From positions 1 through 33,669 of the forward strand of contig DATBDL010000159.1 in the NCBI GenBank assembly GCA_036269975.1: a stretch of 33,669 bases of DNA, given 5' to 3'. Positions 23,833 to 32,032 of the stretch are shown here, in pieces (the stretch's first letter is position 1; each line of letters opens with the position of its first letter). The notes beneath the pieces are model-generated. The model was not told the DNA's origin. It made no database searches and saw nothing but the letters and a program-made list of their open reading frames with translations. Source of the stretch: DATEPR01 sp036269975 (GTDB lineage Bacteria > Actinomycetota > Actinomycetes > Mycobacteriales > Pseudonocardiaceae). The position numbers were made by a program, and so were the translations under genes.

Positions 23833-23855
23833 CCCGACTACGGCCCGGCCGGGTC
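23831..23855. terminator. Weak hairpin at the sepH stop
   Basis: GACCCG and CGGGTC form a 6-bp stem around a GC-rich 13-nt loop. It overlaps the sepH stop codon and the last base of the convergent small gene's stop. It is a possible shared terminator, with no T-tract. Confidence 0.3.
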
Positions 23856-24067
23856 TATGGCTGGCGCGGCACTGTATCCAGCAGGTCGAGTTCCCAGCCC
23901 TGCCGCTCGCACCAGTCCTCTGCGTCCTCGCGGGACAGCGGGTCCGCACCCTTCGGGCTGTCCGCGCCGAGCTTGGACCAGCCGTCCGGCGCCAGCACGT
24001 GCACGACGCCGTCGCGCGCCGCCAGTAGCCGGCCGTCTGGATATGCCATGGTCGACTCAGTTCGCAT
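23855..24067 (-). CDS. Small hypothetical protein, convergent with sepH
   Basis: 70 residues from ATG 24067. ATG 24049 (64 residues) and ATG 24094 (79 residues) are alternatives, and only a weak CAGG precedes 24067. It opens with a short beta-hairpin-like stretch, YPDGRLLAARDGVVHVLAPDGW, then the acidic helix REDAEDWCERQGWELDLLD. There is no signal peptide or membrane helix. I do not recognise the family. Regular composition and third-position GC suggest a real cytosolic protein. An AT-rich patch (TATTTA, 24096-24101 on minus) could supply its -10 box in the divergent gap with the membrane gene. Confidence 0.6.
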   Translation of the reverse strand: MRTESTMAYPDGRLLAARDGVVHVLAPDGWSKLGADSPKGADPLSREDAEDWCERQGWELDLLDTVPRQP

Positions 24068-24100
24068 GAACCTGACGGGCTCCGGACGCGTCATGTAAAT

Positions 24101-24679
24101 ATGATGGGGTCCAGCGCGCCGGCGGCACAGTTCGATCTTGGGACAGTCCGGTCACCAGTCGGCAACGACGAGCGCCTCGCATCGCGCCTTGTCGCGGCCG
24201 CGTTGATCGGTCTCGCGGTCGGCGCCGCGTTCCTGCTGGTCAGTCCGAGGGTGCCCGGTCTGGTCCGGTCGGCGTGGTGCGTCGGCGTGGTGGGGCCGGG
24301 TTGCGATCCGGGTAGCCAGACCACCGGGCAGCTCATCGACGTCGTGATCTGGTCGCTGGTGCTGGCAGCCACGGCGACCGTGGTGTGCGCGCCGCTGGGC
24401 TGGCTCGCCGACGTGGTCGGGCGGGTGCGGCTGAGCCTGCCGCTGGTGCTGCTCGGGCCGCCGCTGGTGTGGGCGCTGGTCGTGCTGGGCGAGCCGTTGG
24501 GCATCGGGTTGAACGACCGGATGCGGTCGCCTTGGGTGCTCGCGCAGGCCACTGTCGCCTACGTGTTGGCCGGCGTGCTGACCGGCGCCCGGATACGGCC
24601 GTTGTGGCGTTGGCTGATCGCCGTCGCGCTGGTGTTGGGCACCGCCGCCGTGATCGTGCGCGGCTATCCGTACGACTGA
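24101..24679 (+). CDS. Multi-pass membrane protein of unknown function
   Basis: 192 residues from ATG 24101, with the second ATG at 24104 equally possible. No Shine-Dalgarno precedes it. About five hydrophobic helices are visible: near 30-50 (LVAAALIGLAVGAAFLL), 78-100, 112-131, 145-163 and 168-186. Between the first two lies a short external loop with two Cys residues (AWCVGVVGPGCDPG) that might form a disulfide. There are no transport or enzyme motifs. Mycobacteria have a small membrane-protein gene beside sepH (Rv0882), which may be a positional counterpart, but I cannot confirm homology. The gene ends at a clean hairpin (24684-24705). Confidence 0.75.
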   Translation: MMGSSAPAAQFDLGTVRSPVGNDERLASRLVAAALIGLAVGAAFLLVSPRVPGLVRSAWCVGVVGPGCDPGSQTTGQLIDVVIWSLVLAATATVVCAPLGWLADVVGRVRLSLPLVLLGPPLVWALVVLGEPLGIGLNDRMRSPWVLAQATVAYVLAGVLTGARIRPLWRWLIAVALVLGTAAVIVRGYPYD

Positions 24680-24683
24680 ACTT

Positions 24684-24705
24684 GACCTCCACCGCGCTGG
24701 AGGTC
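24684..24705 (+). terminator. Hairpin after the membrane protein gene
   Basis: GACCTCCA and TGGAGGTC form a perfect 8-bp stem with a 6-nt loop, four bases after the stop codon. There is no T-tract, so it is an I-shaped terminator candidate. Confidence 0.65.
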
Positions 24706-24712
24706 GGATGAT

Positions 24713-24744
24713 CGGTCAGTAACTAAAACCAGATGACCTGACCG
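24713..24744. promoter_or_regulatory. Inverted repeat with AT-rich centre upstream of the ABC exporter
   Basis: CGGTCAG (24713-24719) and CTGACCG (24738-24744) are perfect 7-bp arms separated by 18 bases. The centre (AGTAACTAAAAC) is the most AT-rich patch in the gap. The arrangement suits an operator flanking a -10 region, but the ABC start codon is 190 bases away and no regulator gene is adjacent. Confidence 0.35.
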
Positions 24745-24933
24745 CGGATTCCGCCTACTGTCGCAGGGCCACGGACATTCTCCGTCCCGACCGCCAACAC
24801 GATCCGGCCGCACCGCACAGTTCGGCTCAGTCACGCAAGTGCCTGGGCCACTTTGGCGCGCGGTCACATCCGAGCGTTCGGTGGATTCGTGGCCACCCCA
24901 ACACGTGACTCCACGCCCAGGGGGGTACATCGA

Positions 24934-26736
24934 ATGGCTGACGACATACCTGATCCGAACCACGCTGATCCGAACAAGAGCACGACCCTGCGAGTGCTGT
25001 TCCGCCTTGCCCCGTACGTCCGGCCGGTGCGCCGGCCGCTGATCGGCGCTGTCGCCGCGACCATGCTGGCGATGACCTGCGGATTGATCATCCCGCTGGT
25101 CACCCAGCGCATCCTGGACGGTCCGGTGGCCACGCACAACCTGGCCGCGCTGCCATGGCTGATCGGCATCGTGCTGCTGCTCGGCGTCGTCGAGGCGGTC
25201 AGCTTCTTCACCCGACGCAAGCTGATCGCCCGGCCGACGACGCAGATCGAGGCGCGGATGCGCGCCGACCTGTACCGGCACCTGCAACGGCTGCCGATCT
25301 CGTTCCACGACCAGTGGCAGTCCGGGCAGTTGCTGTCACGGGCCGTCTCCGACCTGTCGACGCTGCGCCGGTTCCTGGCGTTCGTGGTGATCTTCCTGGT
25401 GGTCAACACGCTCACGATGATCATCGGCATCGTGGTGCTGTTCCTGCTGGCGCCGCTGCTCGGCCTGATCACGCTGTGCGCGAGCCTGCCGCTGATCGCG
25501 GTCTCGACGCTGTTCGAGTCGCGCTACAAGGTGGTCTCCCGGCTGGCCCAGGACCAGGAGGGCGACCTCGCCACCACGGTCGAGGAGTCGGTGCTGGGCA
25601 TCCGCGTGCTCAAGGCGTTCGGCCGCGGCCCGGAACTGCTGCGGAAGTTCACGAAGCAGGCCGCCGAACTGCGTGGCACACAGCTCAAGAAGATCAACAT
25701 TCTGGCCTTCCTGTGGGCGGTGATCATCGGCCTGCCGGAGATCGGCATCGGCTGCCAGCTCGCGGTGGGCGCGCTGGGCATCGCGCACGGCACGGTCACG
25801 ATCGGCACGCTGGTCGCGTCGGTGACCGTGGCGACGTACCTGCGCTGGCCGACCGACTCGATCGGCTGGCTGCTCGCCGAGACCAACCAGGCCGCGTCGG
25901 CGTGCGAACGCTACTGGGAGGTCCGCGACTCACCTGTCACGATCACCGATCCGGGCCACCCGCGCCGGCTGCCGGCCAACGGCGACGGCCACCTCAGGTT
26001 CGAGGGCGTGCGCTTCCGCTACCCCGGTGCCGCCGACGAGGTACTGCGCGGGATCGACCTGGACGTCCGGCCCGGCGAGACGATCGCGCTGGTCGGCAAG
26101 ACGGGTTCCGGCAAGACCACGCTGACGTCGCTGGTCGCGCGGCTGTCCGACGTGACCGGCGGCCGGATCACGGTGGACGGCGTCGACGTGCGCGACCTGA
26201 CCATGGACGACCTGCGCACGGCCGTGGCCACCGCGTTCGAGGACCCGGTGCTGTTCTCGGCGAGCGTGCGCGAGAACGTGGCGCTCGGCACGCCGGACGC
26301 CACCGACGCGGACGTCGACGAGGCGCTGCGGGTGGCGAAGGCGGACGAGTTCGTGGCGGCGCTGCCGTGGGGCATCGCCACCCGGATCGGTGAGCAGGGT
26401 CTCTCGCTGTCCGGTGGACAGCGGCAGCGGCTGGCACTGGCGAGGGCGGTCGTGGGCAAGCCGGCGGTGCTGGTGCTGGACGATCCGCTGTCCGCGCTGG
26501 ACGTGCACACCGAGGCCGAGGTGGAACGCGCGCTGCGCACCGTGCTGCACGGCGTGACGGCGCTGGTGGTGGCGCACCGGCCGAGCACGGTGCAGCTTGC
26601 CGACCGGGTGGCGCTGCTGGTCGACGGCCAGATCTCCGCGATCGGCACGCACCACGACCTGTTGGCGGACAACGCGGAATACCGACACCTGCTGTCCACA
26701 CTGGACGAACGACTGCCGTCAGAGGAGTTGGCATGA
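24934..26736 (+). CDS. ABC exporter half-transporter with degenerate ATP site
   Basis: 600 residues from ATG 24934, with AGGGGGG seven bases upstream. The N-terminal half has six membrane helices (type IV exporter fold); the C-terminal half is the ATPase. Walker A GKTGSGKT (388-395) and signature LSGGQ (492-496) are intact. The residue after the Walker B Asp516 is Asp517 rather than the catalytic Glu (VLVLDDP), and the Q-loop Gln is Glu436 (AFEDP). The switch His is kept in VVAHRPSTV. This is the non-catalytic partner expected in a heterodimer such as TM287/288 or BmrC/D. The stop overlaps the ATG of the second subunit (ATGA). The substrate is unknown; lipids, drugs or peptides are usual for the class. 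Confidence 0.9.
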   Translation: MADDIPDPNHADPNKSTTLRVLFRLAPYVRPVRRPLIGAVAATMLAMTCGLIIPLVTQRILDGPVATHNLAALPWLIGIVLLLGVVEAVSFFTRRKLIARPTTQIEARMRADLYRHLQRLPISFHDQWQSGQLLSRAVSDLSTLRRFLAFVVIFLVVNTLTMIIGIVVLFLLAPLLGLITLCASLPLIAVSTLFESRYKVVSRLAQDQEGDLATTVEESVLGIRVLKAFGRGPELLRKFTKQAAELRGTQLKKINILAFLWAVIIGLPEIGIGCQLAVGALGIAHGTVTIGTLVASVTVATYLRWPTDSIGWLLAETNQAASACERYWEVRDSPVTITDPGHPRRLPANGDGHLRFEGVRFRYPGAADEVLRGIDLDVRPGETIALVGKTGSGKTTLTSLVARLSDVTGGRITVDGVDVRDLTMDDLRTAVATAFEDPVLFSASVRENVALGTPDATDADVDEALRVAKADEFVAALPWGIATRIGEQGLSLSGGQRQRLALARAVVGKPAVLVLDDPLSALDVHTEAEVERALRTVLHGVTALVVAHRPSTVQLADRVALLVDGQISAIGTHHDLLADNAEYRHLLSTLDERLPSEELA

Positions 26737-28580
26737 GTACCGACGTGGCGCAGCCCGCGCCGCTGGCCGAGGAGGAGTGGCGCGGGGTCGCGGCCGAGGA
26801 ACTGGACGAGCTGACCGTCGCGATCGGGCTGAAGTTACAGGCCCGGTCGCGCCGGCTGCTGCGCTCGCTGCTGCGGCCGCACCGGCGGGCCGTCGCGCTG
26901 TCGCTGTTGCTGGTGTTCGGCGAGAACCTGGCCGGCCTGCTGGGACCGGTGCTGATCGCGGCGGCCCTGGACAGCGGCGTGCCGAACGCGACCGCGGGGA
27001 AGCCGGGCGTGCTGATCGGCTGCGTCGCCGGCTACCTGGCGTGCGGCCTGTCGACGGCCGGCCTGCGGTGGGGATTCCTGAAGCTGTCCGGCCGGATCGG
27101 CCAGGACATCATGCTGGACCTGCGGCGGCGGATCTTCGGCCACGCGCAGCGACTGTCGTTGTCCTTCCACGAGTCCTACACCAGCGGCAAGATCGTCTCC
27201 CGGTTGACGAGCGACCTCGACTCGATCGACTCGCTGCTGGACGAGGGCCTCGACGGGCTCCTGTCGGCCGCCTTCACGGTGGTCGGCGTCGGCATCATGA
27301 TGGTGTGGCTGGACTGGCGGCTCGGCCTGCTGGTGCTGGCCGGCTTCATCCCGCTGGTCTGGGTGACGCGGTGGTTCTACCGGTCGTCGCAGGACGCGTA
27401 CCGGGGCACGCGGGGCGCGATCGCGAAGATCATCGTGCACTTCGTGGAGACCATGAACGGCATACGCGCGGTGCAGGCGTTCCGCCGTGAGCCGCGCAAC
27501 GAGCAGATCATGGACGGGCTGAACGGTTCGTTCCAGGAGGCCAACCGGGTCGCGCTGACCGTGGTCGCCCGGTTCACGTCCACAGTGCGGCTGGTCGGCA
27601 ACGTGTCGCTGGCACTCGTGTTGGGCATCGGCGCGGTCCGGGTCGCGCACGGCGGGCTGGAGATCGGCGTGCTCGCGGCGTTCACGCTGTACCTGCGGCG
27701 CTTCTACGACCCGCTGGACGATCTCGCCATGTTCGCCAACGCGTACACGGCGGCCAGCGCGGCGCTGGAGAAGATCTCCGGCGTACTGGAGGAGGAGCCC
27801 GGCGTGCCGGACCCCGTCGATCCGGTGCCGCTGCCGAACCCGCGCGGCGAGCTGCGGTTCGCCGACGTCGAGTTCCGCTACTCGACCGAGACGCCGGTCG
27901 TGCTGCCGGAACTGGACCTGCGGATTCCGGCCGGGCAAACGGTTGCGCTCGTCGGCCCGACCGGTGCCGGCAAGTCGACGGTGGCCAAGCTGGTCGCCCG
28001 GTTCTACGACCCGTCGGCCGGCGCGGTCGAGCTGGACGGCGTCGACGTACGGCGGGTGTCGGACGAGCAGTTGCGGGACGCGGTGGCCATGGTGACGCAG
28101 GAGAACTTCCTGTTCTCCGGGTCGGTCGCGGACAACATCGCGCTGGGCCGGCCGTCGGCCAGCCGGGCCGAGATCGAGGCCGCGGCCCACGCGGTCGGCG
28201 CGGACGAGTTCATCGACGCGCTGCCCGAGGGCTACGACACGGACGTCCGCAAGCGCGGCGGCCGGCTGTCCGCCGGGCAGCGGCAGATGGTCGCGTTCGC
28301 GCGGGCACTGCTGGCCGACCCGGCCGTGCTGGTACTGGACGAGGCGACGTCGAGCCTGGACGTGCCAACGGAGCGGGCCGTGCAGGAGGCACTGGAGACG
28401 GTGCTCACCAACCGGACCGCGCTGATCATCGCGCACCGGCTGTCCACGGTCCTGATCGCGGACCGGGTCCTGGTGATCGACGACGGCAGGGTCGTCGAGG
28501 ACGGCACGCCGGAGGAGTTGGTCAGCGGCGAGGGCCGCTTCGCCGACCTGCACCAGGCGTGGCTGGAGTCACTGGCCTGA
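26733..28580 (+). CDS. ABC exporter half-transporter, catalytic partner
   Basis: 615 residues; the ATG overlaps the previous stop (ATGA). Six membrane helices are preceded by about 60 cytosolic residues with an acidic start and a basic patch (LQARSRRLLRSLLRPHRR). The ATPase has Walker A GPTGAGKS (408-415), Q-loop Gln456 (VTQENFLF), signature LSAGQ (512-516), Walker B with catalytic Glu537 (VLVLDEATSSLD) and switch His in IIAHRLSTV. Together with the upstream subunit it should form an asymmetric exporter with one working and one degenerate ATP site. The gene ends 4 bases before a strong hairpin. Confidence 0.92.
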   Translation: MSTDVAQPAPLAEEEWRGVAAEELDELTVAIGLKLQARSRRLLRSLLRPHRRAVALSLLLVFGENLAGLLGPVLIAAALDSGVPNATAGKPGVLIGCVAGYLACGLSTAGLRWGFLKLSGRIGQDIMLDLRRRIFGHAQRLSLSFHESYTSGKIVSRLTSDLDSIDSLLDEGLDGLLSAAFTVVGVGIMMVWLDWRLGLLVLAGFIPLVWVTRWFYRSSQDAYRGTRGAIAKIIVHFVETMNGIRAVQAFRREPRNEQIMDGLNGSFQEANRVALTVVARFTSTVRLVGNVSLALVLGIGAVRVAHGGLEIGVLAAFTLYLRRFYDPLDDLAMFANAYTAASAALEKISGVLEEEPGVPDPVDPVPLPNPRGELRFADVEFRYSTETPVVLPELDLRIPAGQTVALVGPTGAGKSTVAKLVARFYDPSAGAVELDGVDVRRVSDEQLRDAVAMVTQENFLFSGSVADNIALGRPSASRAEIEAAAHAVGADEFIDALPEGYDTDVRKRGGRLSAGQRQMVAFARALLADPAVLVLDEATSSLDVPTERAVQEALETVLTNRTALIIAHRLSTVLIADRVLVIDDGRVVEDGTPEELVSGEGRFADLHQAWLESLA

Positions 28581-28584
28581 TCCC

Positions 28585-28623
28585 GTTGTAGCGCCGGGCC
28601 CCGACCGGGCTCGGCGCTACAAC
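28585..28623. terminator. Strong bidirectional hairpin between convergent genes
   Basis: A 17-bp stem (outer GTTGTAGCGCCG against CGGCGCTACAAC, one G-T pair inside) closes a 5-nt loop. Its right arm contains the TAG stop codon (28617-28619) of the minus-strand membrane protein. Confidence 0.8.
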
Positions 28624-29342
28624 GCGGTGAACAGCAAGGTGATCCACGCCACGACGATGCCGGCGACGACGCCGTAGGCCACCCAGCGCCAGATCGGGGC
28701 GTTGCGGGCCAGCCAGACCGACGGCGCGAGGCCGAGCGCGATCACCAGGTTCGCGATCAGCGCCAGCCAGTTGCTCGCCGCACCCAGCGCCAGTGACAGC
28801 GCGACGACCACGATCATCACGAGCACGGCGCTGACACCGGTCACCGTCAGGCCGGTCGCCCACGGCGTCGGCTCGGTGGCCGGCTGGGCGTGGCCGTGGT
28901 GTCGGTCCGATTCGCTCTGCCGGCTCCACCAGCTCGCGACCGGGCCGTGGTCGGTCGGCTCCTGCTCGGGCACCGCGACCTCGGTCACCTCGCCGGTGAG
29001 CGGATCGGCGTAGCTGACCGGGCGGCCCATCACGGCGGCGATCCGGCCGGCGAGCTGCTGGCCACGGCGGGAGATCAGCTTCGCGGCCGCCGACTCGTCG
29101 GACTGGCCGTTGCGGTAGACGGCATCGGCCACCCGCGCCCACTCGTGCAGCGCCTCGGCGAGGTCGGCGCCCAGCGCGAGACTGTGCGGGTCGACCTCGG
29201 TCGACTCGCCTGGCCCCTCGGCACCCTCGGCGCTGTCGGCACCCTCGGTGCTGTCGGCCTCCCTGGCGTTGTCGACACTGTCGACATCGGAGTCGATGCT
29301 GCCGGCCAGCAGCGCGCGGCCATCCCTGGCGCGTAGCTGCAC
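28617..29342 (-). CDS. Actinobacterial membrane protein, C-terminal helices
   Basis: 241 residues from the GTG at 29342, preferred because GGAGGGG lies six bases upstream; the frame stays open to 29399. The first ~50 residues are acidic and repetitive (DSTEGADSAEGAEG), the middle (about 55-150) is a soluble helical part, and the last ~75 residues contain three hydrophobic helices (VLVMIVVVALSLALG, WLALIANLVIALGLA, YGVVAGIVVAWITLLF). There is a His-rich spot (DRHHGHAQ) before the membrane part. I do not recognise a named domain. It lies 49 bases after the SpoU methyltransferase on the same strand and may share its transcript. Confidence 0.75.
   Translation of the reverse strand: MQLRARDGRALLAGSIDSDVDSVDNAREADSTEGADSAEGAEGPGESTEVDPHSLALGADLAEALHEWARVADAVYRNGQSDESAAAKLISRRGQQLAGRIAAVMGRPVSYADPLTGEVTEVAVPEQEPTDHGPVASWWSRQSESDRHHGHAQPATEPTPWATGLTVTGVSAVLVMIVVVALSLALGAASNWLALIANLVIALGLAPSVWLARNAPIWRWVAYGVVAGIVVAWITLLFTAL
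29220..29255. repeat. 18-bp tandem repeat inside the membrane protein gene
   Basis: Two units (29220-29237 and 29238-29255) differ at one base, and a third diverged unit follows to 29273. They encode the DSTEGA/DSAEGA acidic repeats on the minus strand. Confidence 0.75.
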
Positions 29343-29391
29343 GGACGTCCCCTCCTCCCGACACGGCCGCTCGGCCGCACCGGCTATGAAA

Positions 29392-30219
29392 TTACCCACA
29401 TGTCACCAGAGTGTGAAACGCGATCGCGGCTGCGGTGGCCACGTTCAGCGAGTCAACATCATCGGCCATCGGGATGCGGACCCGCACGTCGGCCGCCGCC
29501 AGCGCGTCGCCGGTCAGGCCGGGACCCTCCGAACCGAGCAGCACCGCCGTCCGCCGGCCGGTGGCAACCGCCTTGTGCAGCGGTACGGCGTCATCGGCCG
29601 GTGTCAACGCGAGCACGTGGAAACCGTTGTCCCGCAATCGATACAGTTCAGTGGGCCAATCGGTGACGTGCGCGAACGGCACCCGCAGCACGTTGCCCAT
29701 CGACACCCGCACACTGCGCCGGTACAGCGGATCGGCGCAGCCGGGGCCCAGCAGCACACCGGAAACGCCGAGCCCGGCGGCGTTGCGGAAGATCGAGCCC
29801 AGGTTCTCGTGATCCCCGACACCTTCCAGCACGGCGAGCACCCGCGCGTCCGCGACGAGTTCCTCGACCGACACCCAGCGCGCCGGCCGATCCGCCACCG
29901 CGAGCACACCCCGGTTGAGATGGAAACCGACGACGGTGGCCATCACGTCGGCGGATGTGCGGTAGCAGGGCAGATCCGGAGGCAGGTCCACGTCCAGCGC
30001 GGCGATCCGCCTCGGCACGCCGAGCACGGACCGGATCGGGTAGGGCGAGCGAAGTAGGCGTCGTACCACCACTTCGCCCTCCGCGATCACCAGGCCACGA
30101 CCCCCTGGCCGGTCCGGACGGCGGTCGGCCGTGGTGAGATCGCGGAAGTCGTCCAGCCGGGGATCGGCCGGGTCGTCGACGTCGATCACCTGTGGCACCG
30201 CGGCAGTGTCGCACGCCAC
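29392..30219 (-). CDS. SpoU/TrmH-family RNA 2'-O-methyltransferase
   Basis: 275 residues from GTG 30219, which has GGAAG six bases upstream; other in-frame GTGs at 30198 and 30189 lack a site. These enzymes methylate a ribose 2'-OH of rRNA or tRNA using S-adenosylmethionine bound in a trefoil knot. Motif 1 is ENLGSIFRNAAGLGVSGVLL, motif 2 VLLGSEGPGLT and motif 3 IPMADDVDSLNVATAAAIA, all in the C-terminal half. The N-terminal ~100 residues are the substrate-binding domain (GRGLVIAEGEVVVRRLLRS). Mycobacteria carry a spoU gene close to sepH (Rv0881), which agrees with this order. The exact RNA target cannot be told. Confidence 0.9.
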   Translation of the reverse strand: MACDTAAVPQVIDVDDPADPRLDDFRDLTTADRRPDRPGGRGLVIAEGEVVVRRLLRSPYPIRSVLGVPRRIAALDVDLPPDLPCYRTSADVMATVVGFHLNRGVLAVADRPARWVSVEELVADARVLAVLEGVGDHENLGSIFRNAAGLGVSGVLLGPGCADPLYRRSVRVSMGNVLRVPFAHVTDWPTELYRLRDNGFHVLALTPADDAVPLHKAVATGRRTAVLLGSEGPGLTGDALAAADVRVRIPMADDVDSLNVATAAAIAFHTLVTCG

Positions 30220-30374
30220 TATCCGCTTCCACGATGTGGGAGTGTCGACCGATCGGCCCACGTGAGCGCGGCCGACAGCACCGGATTGGCCGCTAGCACA
30301 AGGTGAACCCACATGTAACGGTGGGTTTCCGGCGCCGGCGAGTCGCGCAAAGCGCAATGCGAGGGAAGGCGGCC

Positions 30375-31874
30375 ATGGGCCAGCACGACGTGGCGGGGCG
30401 ACCATTCACCAGTGCGGACCGGGGGCAATACCGGCAGAAGGTACGACGCTGTCTCGACGCGCTGGCGAGCATGCTGCGCGATGACGTGTTCTCCTTTCCC
30501 AGGCGTCAGATGGGACTGGAGATCGAGCTGAACCTGGTGGACGCGGACCTCCGGCCGGCCATGGCGAACACGGTGGTGTTGGAGAAGATCGACGATCCCT
30601 GTTTCACCACCGAACTGGGCCAGCAGAACCTGGAGATCAACGTGCCGCCGAGGCCGTTGTCCGGTAACGAGGCACTGGCGCTGGAAGAGGATCTGCGCAC
30701 GTCGCTGGCGGTGGCGGACACCAAGGCCAACGACGCGGGCGCGACCCTGGTGATGATCGGCATGTTGCCGACACTGCGCGCGGAACACTTCGATTCCCGT
30801 TGGCTGTCGGCAGGTTCGCGCTACGCGGTGCTCAACGACGAGATCTTCGCCGCCCGTGGCGAGGACATGCTGCTGGACATCGAAGGCACCGCGATGCCCG
30901 GCAGGACGGTCGAACGCCTACACACCAGATGCTCGTCCATCCTGGCGGAATCGGCGTGCACGTCGGTACAACTACATCTGCAAGTTGCGCCCGACGATTT
31001 CGCCGCATACTGGAACGCGGCCCAGTGCCTGGCCGGCATACAGGTCGCGCTTGCCGCGAATTCCCCTTTCCTGCTGGGAAGGGCACTGTGGCAGGAAACC
31101 CGGATTCCGCTATTCCAACAGGCCACCGACACCCGTCCGGAGGAACTGCGCAATCAGGGCGTACGACCGAGGGTATGGTTCGGCGAGCGGTGGATCACGT
31201 CGATATTCGACCTGTTCGAGGAGAACGCCCGCTATTTTCCAAGCTTGCTCCCAGAAACCGACGACGAGGACCCACTCGCAGCGCTGGCGGCCGGCAGGGC
31301 GCCCAAACTGACGGAGCTACGCCTGCACAACGGCACGGTCTGGCGCTGGAACCGCCCGGTCTACGACATCGTCGACGGAGTGCCGCACCTGCGGGTGGAG
31401 AACCGGGTGCTGCCGGCCGGCCCCACGGTGCTGGACCTGGTGGCGAACGCGGCGTTCTTCTACGGTGCGCAACGGGCACTGGCAACAGCCGAACGTCCGT
31501 TGTGGAGTCAGATGTCGTTCCAGGCGGCCGAGGAGAACCTGAGGGCCGGCGCACGCGACGGCATGAGCGCGCAGTTGTACTGGCCGGCGATCGGCTGGAT
31601 CACACCGGCCGAGCTGGCGCTGCGCAAGCTGCTGCCGTTGGCGCACCAGGGTTTGCGGGAGCTGGGAATGTCGGACACCGCACGGGAGCGGTATCTGGGC
31701 GTGATCGAGCACCGATGCATCGCAAGGCAGAACGGAGCGAGTTGGCAGCGCGGCAAGGTGTCACTGCTGGAACAAGGGGGCGCCGACCGAGACGCGGCGC
31801 TGAAGGGCATGCTGCGCGGCTACATGGAGCTGATGCACGAGGGCTCGCCGGTACACAAGTGGCCGGTCCGCTGA
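30375..31874 (+). CDS. Glutamate-cysteine ligase-like protein (GCS2 family)
   Basis: 499 residues from ATG 30375, with GGGAAGG upstream; the frame is open to 30303 but that part is Arg-rich and unlike the family. It has the carboxylate-amine ligase layout: MGLEIELNLVDAD near 46-58, TELGQQNLEINVPP near 77-90 (metal and glutamate residues), VQLHLQVAPDDFAAYW near 199-214, RLHNGTVWRWNRPVYD near 315-330 and LRVENRVLPAGPT. The family couples ATP hydrolysis to amide-bond formation between glutamate and an amine, classically cysteine. Actinomycetes mostly use mycothiol, so the product could be gamma-glutamylcysteine for ergothioneine or another gamma-glutamyl compound. It is divergent from the methyltransferase gene. 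Confidence 0.85.
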   Translation: MGQHDVAGRPFTSADRGQYRQKVRRCLDALASMLRDDVFSFPRRQMGLEIELNLVDADLRPAMANTVVLEKIDDPCFTTELGQQNLEINVPPRPLSGNEALALEEDLRTSLAVADTKANDAGATLVMIGMLPTLRAEHFDSRWLSAGSRYAVLNDEIFAARGEDMLLDIEGTAMPGRTVERLHTRCSSILAESACTSVQLHLQVAPDDFAAYWNAAQCLAGIQVALAANSPFLLGRALWQETRIPLFQQATDTRPEELRNQGVRPRVWFGERWITSIFDLFEENARYFPSLLPETDDEDPLAALAAGRAPKLTELRLHNGTVWRWNRPVYDIVDGVPHLRVENRVLPAGPTVLDLVANAAFFYGAQRALATAERPLWSQMSFQAAEENLRAGARDGMSAQLYWPAIGWITPAELALRKLLPLAHQGLRELGMSDTARERYLGVIEHRCIARQNGASWQRGKVSLLEQGGADRDAALKGMLRGYMELMHEGSPVHKWPVR

Positions 31875-31876
31875 CG

Positions 31877-31897
31877 GTTGCGGGTTGCGGGTTGCGG
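31877..31897. repeat. Three tandem 7-bp units after the ligase gene
   Basis: GTTGCGG is repeated three times exactly, starting two bases after the ligase stop. It is short and simple. A weak hairpin (CGCGGGCC against GGCCCACG, one mismatch) lies farther on near 31936-31970 and may serve as terminator. Confidence 0.6.
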
Positions 31898-32013
31898 GGT
31901 GAGGCAACGCGGGAGGGCCAGCCCAGGACATGCGCGCGGGCCCCCGATCCCGACACCGGAGGCCCACGCTCCTACCCGATCTGACTTGCTGCTCCCACCA
32001 CGAAGCGACAAGG

Positions 32014-32032
32014 TTAGGTTAGGCTAACTTCG
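32014..32032. promoter_or_regulatory. IdeR/DtxR-like iron box at the end of the MFS gene
   Basis: TTAGGTTAGGCTAACTTCG matches 16 of 19 positions of the consensus TTAGGTTAGGCTAACCTAA, with the first 15 identical. It covers the stop codon (32019-32021) of the minus-strand MFS gene and sits between convergent genes, which is unusual for an operator. It could work as a roadblock or be fortuitous. Confidence 0.45.

Noticed and set aside
26835..28553. 572-codon minus-strand ORF opposite the second ABC subunit
   Set aside because: The product has the His/Arg/Gln/Asp-rich composition of antisense frames and no recognisable motif; the plus strand is a complete ABC exporter.
30303..30374. N-terminal extension of the GCS2-type ligase
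   Set aside because: Arg-rich, unlike the family start, and a good GGGAAGG ribosome site precedes ATG 30375.
31877..31897. GTTGCGG x3 as a CRISPR-like or mobile-element repeat
   Set aside because: The units are 7 bp and directly adjacent with no spacers; a simple tandem repeat explains them.
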